Positions 24,101 to 34,414 of a stretch of DNA of 45,420 bases are shown here, one piece after another. The notes beneath the pieces are model-generated. The model made no database searches and was not told where the DNA came from. It saw only the letters and a list, made by a program, of their open reading frames with translations. Origin of the DNA: Chromera velia (lineage: Eukaryota > Sar > Chromeraceae); the NCBI GenBank assembly GCA_018398765.1, contig JAHBMJ010005957.1, positions 15,001-60,420 on the forward strand. Reading direction: 5' to 3'. Position numbers and translations under genes: made by a program. The first letter of the stretch is position 1; each line of letters begins with the position of its first letter.

Positions 24101-26703
24101 ACAACATCTACCTCGAGCCGTCTCCTCCACATTGCCCCGAGTCCCATGGAGCAGTGGAGGTTGCGAACAGGGAGATTAGGACAATGCTAAGGACTGCACT
24201 CAAGGAGATTGGCTGTGATGCCTACGTGTGGCCTGTTCTCATCCCCGGCATTGAGCAGACGCACAACGTGACCTTTGCTCCCTTGACAGGTGTGAGCCCG
24301 TGGTTTGGCCGTTTTCAGTCTCCCCCCCCTTTTGTTCTCCGTTTTGGAGACCCTGTCGTTTTCAAGCCCCCTTCTGCTGATAAGTCTCTCTCTTTTCCTA
24401 GTGTGGAGGGAGTGTTCATTCACACAGTGAACGACACTTTGTGTGAAGTGTTGTATTACCCTCCGGAGATAGAGAGATGGACTGTCTGCAAGCTGCACCC
24501 CATCGTCCCGAAGCCAGTGCGTCGGGGGGTGGAGGAAGCGTGGCTGGGCAGAGCAGCGCGATGCACAGGCAGAGGGAATGGGGATGGAGTGGGGGGTGGC
24601 ACTGAGGATGGAGAGAAGAACAAGTACGGCTGCAACTACTACGAGGACATGGACTACAAGTTTGAGGAGATTCCAGAACCGATGGTGCCTCTCGTGTCAG
24701 TCGAGGAGGTTTCCCCTTCGCGCCCTGTTCGTGGTGCTCTTGCAGAGATCGATGGAGTGCTGCAGCCCGTGCAGCTGATCGGTAAGATGGGAAAGAAGTC
24801 TGCTGAGGTTGCTCTGATGAGGATGAACCCTCTGGGCATGTGGAGACCGAGTGAGATCTGCCGTGTCGAGAAGGCCAAGATCGTTCGCCTTTTCACGATG
24901 ATGGACGGAGAGGTCTCCAAGGAGATTATGGATGCTGTGCAGAAGAGCGAGATCGACGGTAACGGGACAGGTGCTGTCTTGATCGAGGAGGTGCCTGTGC
25001 CTGTTGACGTTGACGTCATTCCCGCAGACTTCACTGCTTTCTTACGGATGAAAGAGACTGCTCTCATGGCTATGGCGACCCCGATGAAGTTCTCTGGTGG
25101 CACTGCTCAGAGGCCAGCTACCAGAAAGGAGATTAACAGCGGCATCTTCAACGGCGCCCTCATCAAAGAGTGGGCAAAGATCTTTCTGAACTCCATGCTC
25201 GGAAAGAAGGTGGACCGTGATGAGGTGGTAGCCGTTCTGCCTCTCAGTGCTCGTTTCATATGGAAGGAGAACGGAGAGACGGGAGAGAGGGACACAAACG
25301 CGAGGGTGTATTCTCAGGGGTTCAAGGACCCTAGAGAGATGCCGACGTATGCCGGCACCCCGAGCATTCATTCCATCTACATTGCCATCATCTACATGCT
25401 CTCCAAGGACTTCCCCATGATGAAGGCCGATGTGTCTGGAGCTTTCCTCCAGGTAGAGGATGTCTGTGATGAGAAGATCGGGATCCGAGTTCCCGAAATC
25501 AGGATTCTCCCTGATTTCCCAGACAAGAAGCCAAAGGAGTTGAGCAAGTTCACCGATGAGCAGTATGAAATCGTGAAGAAGAAGAGGAAAGAGTTAAAGG
25601 AGGGTGAGATCTACATCGCTGACAAGGCTCTGTATGGAGGGCCTGGTTCGGCAAGGATGTTTTTAACCAAGGCGAAAACTGAGTTGAAAGAGCTAGGCTT
25701 TGAGGAGATCGATGAGTCTATTCATGTACGAAGAGAGACGAACACTAACGAGGTCAACACTGTCATCTATCACCATGTTGACGACTTTGAGGGAGGTGCG
25801 ATAGACATCGAGGAGATCTTCAGCAAGTACGGGCACAGACTGTCTCTCGGCAGCCTCGTGTGAGTCGTCGACGGCGAGGTGGCAAAGTTTGTGGGCATTG
25901 AGCAGATGAGACAGGGAAAGAAGATGTTCCTATCTCAGGCCTCTTTCCTCAACTCGCTGTGCGTTGATGATCTTCTTCCTGAGAAGAAGCGTATGGTGAG
26001 AGAGGACGACATGAAGGTGCCGGAGGATGACATGATTGATCTGTCCCTCAAGCCGCCCTACCAGTCCCTCATCGGCACTCTAGGGTGGGCTGTCCATACC
26101 CAACCGAAAGTGTAGCCGTTCTTCTCGATTCTCTCTTCGAGAGCGAATTGTGTCAGCAAGAAGCTGATGGAGTGTCTGGCACTCGTGTTGCAGGCACTCA
26201 AGGAGAGACCGTTTTTCCTCGAGCTCAGAGGGATCGACATCTCCACTCTCCTCCTCTACATCTTCAACGACTCTTCCTTCTTCACTCTGTCGAAGGAAGG
26301 ACGTCAGGCTTGGATGCATTTCCTGGTCGATGCGACGTGGAGGCTTGAGAGCGATGACGAGTGGAACCTTGTTGCATGTGGTTCCAAGAGAACGAAGCAG
26401 AAATTCATCTCTTCCACCTCCTGCGAGATGGTGTCGATGGTGGACGGCGTGAAGGCCGCCTACAAGACGCGTGACATTGCTTTCCGCCTCTTCAGGAAGC
26501 TGCCGAGAGTGATTGTGGTCACGAACAGCAAGCCTCTGTATGACCAGATCGAGTCTGGATTGGCACGTTCAGAGCCCCGCATGCAGGGCACTCTCGACTA
26601 CCTCATGCAGGAGATCGGGGGTGAGGGTCTCGATGCACAGGTCGTGTGGGTGAAGAGGGAGTTTCAGAGGGCTGATGTGCTTACTCGAGCTATCTGGTGG
26701 TGA
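21167..26703 (+). pseudogene. Degenerate copia-type gag-pol
   Basis: The ATG is at 21167. Gag comes first with an acidic segment, then an RGG-rich stretch (about 21976-22200) and a CCHC zinc knuckle at 22217-22258. The protease motif DTGAS is at 22472-22486. The pre-integrase HHCC finger runs from WHRRLLH (22887) to CDIC (22992-23003). The integrase core follows, with RSDND and a later PESHGAVE segment, then RT with ADVSGAFL near 25429 and HHVDDF near 25771, and RNase H to the terminal TGA at about 26701. Breaks are a TAG at 21815-21817, a frame change near 22580-22600, a TAG at 22983-22985, a TGA at 25861-25863 and a TAG at 26113-26115. The assembly duplication at 23849 also shifts frame, and removing it restores register. 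The RT box has His where copia usually has Tyr (YVDD). It is a recent but dead or non-autonomous copy. Confidence 0.9.
23063..24635. repeat. 786-bp exact direct duplication around a single N
   Basis: Positions 23063-23848 and 23850-24635 read the same everywhere I compared them, separated by one N at 23849. The duplicated segment covers most of the integrase. It looks like two contig ends that overlap by 786 bp and were scaffolded without merging. The offset of 787 explains why the pol frame shifts by one between copies. Confidence 0.9.
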
Positions 26704-26938
26704 GCGAAAGGGGAAGAAAAGGAAGAGAGTGAAAAGAGGTGTTGATTTTTTTCTTTGTACAGTACTTTGCTCTCTTTGATTTTCAGACTGTCTTCTCCTT
26801 CCTTCTCATCTCTTCTCTTTGTCTCTGGATTTACCTCTGCAAGAAGCCGAGCTGTTTTGATTTGATTAAATGGTGTACTGCACTCATATCCTTACAAATC
26901 TTTAAATGAAAGAGTTTTGGGGAAACGAGTGGGGGGTG
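26704..26938 (+). other. 3' untranslated segment and polypurine tract of the retrotransposon
   Basis: Non-coding sequence follows the RNase H stop. It ends in the purine-rich run GGGGAAACGAGTGGGGGGTG directly before the 3' LTR start TGTGAAAAG at 26939, the expected site of plus-strand priming. Confidence 0.7.
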
Positions 26939-27481
26939 TGTGAAAAGTATGTGTGCGATACGAGCGAGAATACATGCGTCACGAGCGAGAAGCGCCCTAC
27001 GAATCCGGACGCGCGATGAAGCGTGGCGGTCTGGGATGCACATGCAGGTAGACTAAATTGAAGAGCATGCTTGAAAGGCTGACTTGATTGAGAGAGCTTG
27101 CTTCAATGTAGGGTGTGACACATCGAGCATAGCTAGCTAAGCACTGATCACTTCGTAAATGACTGAGTGACAGTGATGGTTGGCTGTGGCAGGTCGGAAT
27201 TTTCATGTGTCTTTGAGTCGATCGTGTTGATGTTGACTTGCTTTGGGCCTCTCGAGTTTGAGTGTGACTGGAGGGCAGTATGAATTCAAAGGCTATGCGC
27301 ACGCATAGGAAATATTCTTTCATTGACAGTCACTAGATTGATTTGAACAAGTGGAAGCTGATGACTCTGCCCTGGTTGGACAGACTCCTTCTGTAAGTTG
27401 ATGAATGGATGTGAGGTGATTCAGTTATATTACCGTCTCCTCTAATTGAATGGTAGGACAGCTAGCATCACACTTTTCTGT
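26939..27481 (+). repeat. 3' LTR
   Basis: This is a 543-bp copy of the 5' LTR with about 97% identity by eye. It is followed directly by the target duplication CGTAC. Confidence 0.92.
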
Positions 27482-27486
27482 CGTAC

Positions 27487-27895
27487 TAAGGAATGTTCCC
27501 TTTCCTTCAAAGTTTCTAAGGCTTTCATTTCATTCACAGACTGATACACAGAACATTCAAAATTGTACAGTGCAAAAAGAGGCAGTGGCTCTGGACAGTG
27601 ACCCCAAAGCAGGTAAACAACCCAGAGAGTTTTGAGTATGATTTCAAGCAAGCAGACCTCCGAGTCACTGCACCGCCTGGTGGTCGTATAAAGGAATATG
27701 CAGGCAAACACACACCGAGAGACAACCATACACACGAGGATACACAGGCCCTACGGTAGAGTGGAGCGGGAATGTCACAGAGCTTTTCAGAGGAAGCTCT
27801 CACGTATGCACAAAAATATACGAGGCAGAAAGGCCGACACAATGAAATATATTATGGATGTAGTCCTGCTAGAGCCTTGAAGCACAAGCTGCCTA

Positions 27896-27943
<48 letters not shown>

Positions 27944-28006
27944 CTCGTTCTCGCTCTCGCTCTCACTCTTGCTCGTTCGCTCTCTCTCTCTCTTCCTCTC
28001 TCTCTT

Positions 28007-28052
<46 letters not shown>

Positions 28053-28859
28053 TCCTGGCCTTATACACATACGGATACACCTACATACAATGTCATACAG
28101 ACAAACATACGGAGAAGCAGACAGATAGGTAGGCAGGCGAGCAGGTGGGCAGGCAGGTAGACAGACCATATTTTCATTTCAGGGGAGGGGAATTTTTTTA
28201 CAGACAGCAAGACAGACCTAGAAGACAGACAAATAGTTAGTCACTGTGACTGTCCGTTGCTGTCAGTCGATCAGTGGGTCAGTCAGTCAGTCAGTCTTTC
28301 ACCCTTGTGCTTCTCCTCAGAGTCTCAGCACTCCTGTACTCAATCAACGTGCACACGGTCACTAAAAAGAGACGAATTTTAATATACACATAGCCTAAGG
28401 GACACAGAAAAATGTGGAACGGAGAAAGCCGGACAGAGCACACGAAGATAAAACCACGTTACAGACTGGCATTCATGCACATAAATACCAGAAAAATTTG
28501 TCTACAAGGGCACCGTACATCGAAACGAGTATCGTGGACAGCAATGGGGGGATACTTTAAGACAGACATGTAGACGGACACGGAAACCCAACACGTATAC
28601 TCATTCACCCATTTACTCAAAGACACAAGGATTCACAGCCCAAAGTCAGTACAGACAGGAAATCACATATATTGCATGGCAGGCTCAAATAGGGTGAATA
28701 GAGCTAGTCTAAGAGGAAAGCCATAGGTGCCCGGGTTCAGCAGCTTGCTCGCGGCAAAGAGTCGTATGCGCTTGCTAGTAGATTATCTCTGACTGTCTCC
28801 CTTTCATTTATGGAGTCAAATAAACAGGAGGAATACGAAGACAGGAACAGATTGACCAC
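27487..28859. other. Intergenic DNA with CT microsatellite
   Basis: A CT-dominated tract lies at about 27898-28047, interrupted by CGCTCTCG blocks. Degenerate AGGCAGGT and CAGT short repeats lie at about 28120-28165 and 28258-28300. Cys-rich open frames on the minus strand around 27442-27842 show no family features, so I call no gene. Confidence 0.5.
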
Positions 28860-29510
28860 TCACTTTTTTTTGGAACAGGACAGGTGGGGACCTGACCAAA
28901 GGGCAGATCTGCTTAATCCGGAAACAATATGAAACTCACAACAGACAGATTGAGACGCGCGGAGACGGCGTTTGAAGAGTAGTGTTTTCACCCAGCTCTC
29001 ACTCACTGTCACACCCACGTCCGTCATTAAGTTGAAGATTTCCCTCATCTGCTTACCCACATTACAAAGTCTGACAAAGCTGTCGAACAGCGCATCTGAT
29101 AGCGCATCTGAATTCAGACCTCAGAGGCGGTCGAATTCAATCATTTCAATCATGCATGCGCAAAATTTTTACTGCGCGGTCCCGTAAGGCGTTTGCGACC
29201 CGAAATGTGGGGAAGTACGTAAGTGGCGCGCGTGCGAAATTCGGTGTAGGGGGCGGGGCTCACCTTTACTTTTTTCCTTTCGGTTTGGGCTACAGATACC
29301 GTGGCTCGGGGGCCACGGCACCGGCCCGCTGGGACCGACCGCGCTTGCAAGCTAGCGCGGCCCGCCGCAATTTCTGCGAGAAGCTCTTCTGAAATCTTCT
29401 GATCGAGCTCTTTCAACAATGATCTGGCAACAGACCTTTGATGACCGCAGCCAGCATATTGCAGCCCACCTTACTTCTGCCGCAGTCAGATATCGTAGAC
29501 ATGTCTCCAA
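28860..29510 (-). other. Coding-like fragments of an unidentified minus-strand gene
   Basis: Two segments read like real protein. One, ending at a GTGAGC donor near 29265, begins LLKELDQKISEELLAEIAAG at about 29418 and forms an amphipathic helix. The other, about 29100-29007, includes DSFVRLCNVGKQMREIFNLM and ends at a GTGAGT donor (intron from 29006). I could not join them in a consistent phase, and a short ATG-initiated frame upstream (about 29500) is one base out of register. It may be a small gene divergent from the GHKL gene, or a decayed one. Confidence 0.22.
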
Positions 29511-29611
29511 GTAATGTCTTGTGATATTGGCGCTCAACTTTGAGTCGGGTGCTCGCTTCTTTTCGAGTGATCTGACCCTGTCCCGCCCCTATTTCACATA
29601 TCCTGTCGGAA

Positions 29612-32600
29612 ATGCAATCCGCCCCCCCCGAGGTTGATGAACTCAGAAGCCTCCGGGGGTTGCTTCAGCAGTACCTACACGTTCCTCTTTGTGACCAGGG
29701 GGACTTGGCAGTCGAAGAATTTGTCTCCCAAAACCCAGTGCCTGCCTGTCCGATGTTTCCCAATGCTCCTCTCCCAATGTCCCCCACCAGATATCTGGAG
29801 AAGGACTTGAACCTCAGCCCGGAATACGCGAGCACGATCACTGGCTTCAATGGGGTGCGAGAATTGATGCAGAACTGGAAGGACCAGTGCGTGAAGGACT
29901 GTGCTTCCCTCGGTGTCTTTCAGAGGGGGTGCACCTGCGATGTTTTGTGCGGTGTGATGCCGGGGGTATCTGGGTGTCCCGATGGCAGTTTTCGTCTTTT
30001 GGGCCTGTACGACGCGATCCTGGGCACTGGACTGGGCTACACGCTTGAGTGCCTGGTGATGGAGGGGGGACGCCCACAGAGGACAGTACGGCTGGTGAAC
30101 TTCAACGCGCACCTGAAAGACGAACACTTCATTCTGGGAGTGAGCGACAAGGGAGCAGGTGAGTGCCTTACAGTGTTGATGAAAAGGGAAGCGCCCGCTC
30201 TTTGACTGTTTTCAAGGTTTCCCCAGCCATACACACCCCCAACCCCCCCATGCACTTCCCTTTCCTTTCTTCTCTGTCCCCTTCTATCATCCTGCAGTAA
30301 TCAACTGTCATCTCTCAATCGCAGTCTGTGGTTCGCTTTCCCTTTGTGTGCTTGCTTCTCTCCCTGTCTCTGCCGCTCTCTTCGCTCCATTTCGCATAAT
30401 TTTTTTTACTTTGAGCTTGCTTGTGTCGGGCTCGATTGGCGTCTTTGTACTCTCTCTCCTCATCTCTCCACCCTTTTCTTTTCGTGCTCGGAGACTTCCA
30501 TGTCCTTTTCCCCGTGTATGTTTCCTTTTGCTGTGTCGCTGTACATGTGCATGTCTCTTATCGCATTTGAAACTAACTTTTGCACGTTTTGGCACTTGTT
30601 ACAGAGAAGAGAAAAACCGTTTTTTTCGATGACTGTTTCTATGCAGGTGCTGCTGGATGTTATGGCGAAGGCATGAAAGTCGAGATCAACAGATTGACCT
30701 CGGCAGGTGTCCGGATCTTCTGCCAGTCTGGGAGCACGGCGATGTGCTTTCGGCACCAGCATCCCCCCAGCTCCAGCACCCGGCAGAGTCTGTTCAAGGT
30801 CTCGAGCCCCTATCCTGGAGGGTTTATCTCCAAACACACTACCTTTGTTTTGGATTTGACCAGCTCGCAGACGCCCTTCATGAACGCGAGAGATCTCCTC
30901 TACCTCCACCCACGAGCCTCTCCCATTAGCGATGGTGTACTTGAAGTACTCCTGGAGCCCCTCCACCACTCGCGCATTTATGTGAAGGACCTATTCGTGC
31001 AGGAGGAAAGCAGACTGCCTCGAATGGGTCTCAACTATCTCGGACCTCCCAGCACGTATGCAGGTCTCGGATTCGGTCGTGACCGAAACTGCATCCGGGT
31101 GAAGCCTCTGATCGCGTGTCTGCCTCGGTTGGCGACTTGGCTGCACTCACAGGGCCAGGTGGACAGCTGCATCTCCCTTGTCCATGCCATCTTTGAGGGT
31201 CTGATGGTGGACCCCCACTGCGCTCTGAGGGAGGTGATTTATTGGACGGATCTGGGACAGCCGGACTCGACCCAACCGAATTTTTTTCCGAATCTGTTCT
31301 TGACCTTCGGGTTCTGTGACTACGCCGCGAGTCAACTAAACAGGGGGAACTTGGAGGTTCGAAGCGCGTGTGACGTCCTGCCTGTCAGCAACAGCCTCCA
31401 CACCCGGACTTTCGCTGAGGAGCAGAAGAAGGACGCAGGATATCTCGGGTTCGAGTGCATTAGCGTCTCTGAGCCCATTCTAGAGATCCTCAGAGAGAGC
31501 CCCTTCACCCCCACTCTGGACAGTCTGCGCGCCAAGAGAGCTTCGTTCATCGTGTCCCTCCCTGAGTGGCCCTTTTCGGAGGATCCAGAGAGACTCTTTG
31601 CCGCTAGTATGGCAGAGATGGCACGCCACTTTTTTGAGCCAATTGAGATTTTATTCAAGCACTTTCCTTCTGGAAACGAAAAAATGATCACACGCGTAGG
31701 CGATGCGCAGTTTGTTGTTGATGGCAGTTGGCTGTTTGAGCGCCCGAGGGGACAGAAGGTCCACATACGGATGCAGAAAGAGGGACAGACTTGTAGTGGA
31801 GGGCAATGTGGATGCATGCGGTATCTGTTTCTGGAAGATCTTCTGCAGGAGGCGCCAAAAGAGCGACAGCAAAAGCTCAGACAGGCCATCATGAGGGAGA
31901 GTCTGAGCGCTATGTCGAACACCCTCCGTGCAGATACTAGCACAGGGTCATGCGAAGCAGTCTTTCCCCAACAAGGGCCTTCAAGGGAGAGGCAGTCTTA
32001 CCCAGACGTGCTTCCTCAAGAGAATTCCGGGAGAGGGGAAAGCTCTGCTTCACCGGGAGGAAGAGGGGCCGATGGGGGAGCGTCTCTTCCGACTCTGGAT
32101 GTGACGGTCAGTGCTTGGTCGGTCGCTTCTTCTCTTCCCTTCTTTCTGCCCTTTTTCCGATCCTGAATTCCCGTCAGTCAATTTCTGTGGATCATGAACT
32201 CGATTCCTCCTTCTACTGCCTTTCTCCTCTTATCTGCTTCTTGGTCCCTTATCCTTTCCTTTTCTTTTGATCTCTTTGGCTCTCCCCACTTTAGTATGTT
32301 AACGTCTCAGTGCTCCCTTGCTTCAAACGAACAGGAGAGTCCCTCCGAGAAGCTTTTGCCTTGCAGTGTCTCTAGCTGCGATCCCCCGCCATTGTACCCT
32401 CGATCGCTTACAGCTTTGATTTTCTCTCCCTGTGTTCCCGTGATTTCATGTGCAGGATGCCGAGGGGGATCCTGGGGGGCTGCAGGATTCTGCCGCATCC
32501 GCATCTCCTGGGAGGGTTCCCAGAGTGGCAAGAGACGCCGCGGAATCCGAGTTGGACGTGACAGCTGAGAAGACTGTAGATCTGTCCGTCTCGGCAGCGG

Positions 32601-33208
32601 CCCTTGTGCAGGGGTGCATGCAGAGAGTGAGCGGTGAGGAGACAGGCAGAGGGTTGGAGCAGGTCAGGGAGCAGGGCGGGGCGGATAGGCCCCCGGAGTT
32701 GTTGGCAGACACGAACTGTATCCCCACGTGCGACCTTCAGAGAAGGGAGGTGCTTGTGGACGGACGGAGCGTCTCTGTGTTTGTGGAGAGAGGGAATTTG
32801 AGGGATTGGGAGGGAATGGACCGGCGAGTGAGGGGTGCATTGCTGAGGGATTTCTCTGAGCTCCTCTTCCGTCTGGGTTCGGGGGTCTTTTTGCTGCCTG
32901 GTGGGGGTTTGGGGAGCTCTGTACATATCTTCTGGCAGGATGATGGAGGGTTGATTGCCTTCAACAGGGGGGGCTCGCTGTTCTTCAATCTTCGCTTCTT
33001 CAAACAGCAGGTCGAAAAAAACATGGAGGAGGCACTCAAAGCCGACTTCTGGTTCGTCTCATTTTGCCACGGGCTCGCACACAACGAGGCAACTGCGCAC
33101 GGAAGGGAACACCAGAGGGCGATGGAGGCTCTTGTGGTCTCCTTCAACCCAAATTTCTTCAAACTTCGCATGGCGCTTGTTCAGGAAGGGCGACTTACAC
33201 ATAATTGA
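29612..33208 (+). CDS. Bergerat/GHKL-type ATPase-like protein with C-terminal HxxxH metallopeptidase-like region, three exons
   Basis: Exons are 29612-30158, 30647-32106 and 32456-33208 (919 aa). A 3' splice site at 30605 would add 14 residues, also in phase. Donors are GTGAGT and GTCAGT. Residues about 83-92 (RELMQNWKDQ) look like a GHKL N box (E84, N88, D91). Then LGVSDK near 175-180 and GCYGEGMK soon after resemble the ATP-lid/G2 region. The usual DxGxG G1 box is not obvious; the expected place reads VNFNAHL. The middle of the protein is unrecognised. The C-terminus has IAFNRGGSLFFNLRFF, then HGLAH (33068-33082, about residues 874-878) and a further His pair, like an HExxH zinc peptidase with Glu replaced by Gly. 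I infer an ATPase-plus-pseudopeptidase architecture; the substrate is unknown. No signal peptide is seen. Confidence 0.72.
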
Positions 33209-34414
33209 AAAGGCGTTGCCAAAAATCTTCAATAGAATCAATACATCAATTTCAGCCAGCCTGAGCAGACTCAGTTCAATGTTTTTCTTGAACTTTGTTT
33301 TTTGTAAATGTATTAGACAGTACCAATCAAAGTGAACTGCTGTTGTAAAGAACTGAACTGCGCCTCGTGCGTTGCCGCCGAACGCTAGACGCCTATTCAT
33401 ATAGGCCGATGGAGATTGCGTATGATCATTATCATCATGATAATGATGATAACAGTAGTTTGTATACACAATGAAGGCTATTATTCTAACTATTAATAAT
33501 AGCATATTATTAAGCTAAAAATCAAACAAAAATCTTTTAACTCGTATCAATTTTAATCGTATAAATTTTTTCTATTTTAAATTTTCTTACTTCTAGTCTC
33601 ACTTCTAAATTTCTAAAGTCTTTCATCTTCATCTTCACGTTTTTCAAAAGGTTTTTCTTCTATCATAATAAAAAGATTGTTGTTTTACTCTAAGCTAGAC
33701 TCTGAGTTTTATTTTACTCCCTATAACAATTTACTGTACACTCGATCCATATATGAACTCCGAGTCTTATTGAATTTGAATTGAATTGAGGCAGTTAAAG
33801 CCAGTGAGCCACCACTTAGGCTCTGGCCAACCACGGGTCATGACATGCAATGTTGGTTTGTTAACCTAGCGCATTGACCTATTCACACATGACGAGATTG
33901 ACGACATGAAATCACGCTAATTTGGCTAGACACTCTTCTATCGCCCTCCGCCACCCTCATATGCGCCAGAGGCTGGAATAACGATATAAGAGCGATCATC
34001 TCTCAGACTTTCTTTTCACTCTCCCCCACTCCCTTTCCAGCTAAAAATGCTACCCATTGTACAATTTCCACCCGTTTCTCAATAGGCACGCGCTCCTTTA
34101 TTCTGCTGATGATTTGATCAAGCTTTATTAATTTGTTAAAGTCTAAATGCAGTCTGAATTGAGAAAGTTCATAAAATTTTAATTAGTTTCCTCTAGAAAT
34201 GTTATTCAAATCATGAATCAAATGTATATAGAAAATTAATAATGATATCAATTTTTTGTATTGATACCGCTTGCAGTGGTAAGTCAAGTCAAGATCTAAA
34301 AGCACTATCAGACAGTGTCAGCTTCCAGTTCTAACTTTTTACACAGTATAAAAAATAAGTGTATAAAAAAATTGATATTTTTTTTTTCTCTGCAGAAAGC
34401 GCTATAGAAAGCGT
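33209..34414. other. AT-rich intergenic region
   Basis: No gene is seen. This is the 3' flank of the GHKL gene (plus) and of the convergent minus-strand gene that stops at 34415. It contains an 11-bp-arm palindrome at 33425-33447 and many A/T runs. Confidence 0.5.
33425..33447. repeat. 23-bp near-perfect palindrome
   Basis: ATCATTATCAT (33425-33435) and ATGATAATGAT (33437-33447) are perfect inverted arms around one base. The preceding GCCGATGGAGATTGCGT has a diverged partner (GCCGATGACGATTGCGT) near 39631, also followed by TCATGATTATCAT-like sequence. The pair may be a dispersed repeat. Confidence 0.6.

Larger units (their letters stand above)
20530..27486 (+). mobile_element. Ty1/copia-type LTR retrotransposon, 6.95 kb as assembled
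   Basis: It has two 543-bp LTRs, a 5-bp target duplication CGTAC (20530-20534 and 27482-27486), a primer-binding site, a purine-rich tract before the 3' LTR, and gag-protease-integrase-RT-RNase H in that order, which defines Ty1/copia. The assembled length includes a 787-bp artefactual insert (the second copy plus the N), so the real element is about 6.16 kb. It sits beside GA microsatellite DNA. The coding region is broken by four stops and a frameshift, so this copy cannot encode an intact polyprotein in the standard code. Confidence 0.93.

Noticed and set aside
21815..26115. Stop codons in gag-pol as evidence for a reassigned genetic code
   Set aside because: Both TAG and TGA occur, and both are also used as ends of host genes or other frames here. 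C-to-T decay in a dead element is simpler.
27787..28128. Arg/Glu and Ser/Leu repeat frames
   Set aside because: They are CT/GA microsatellite translations.
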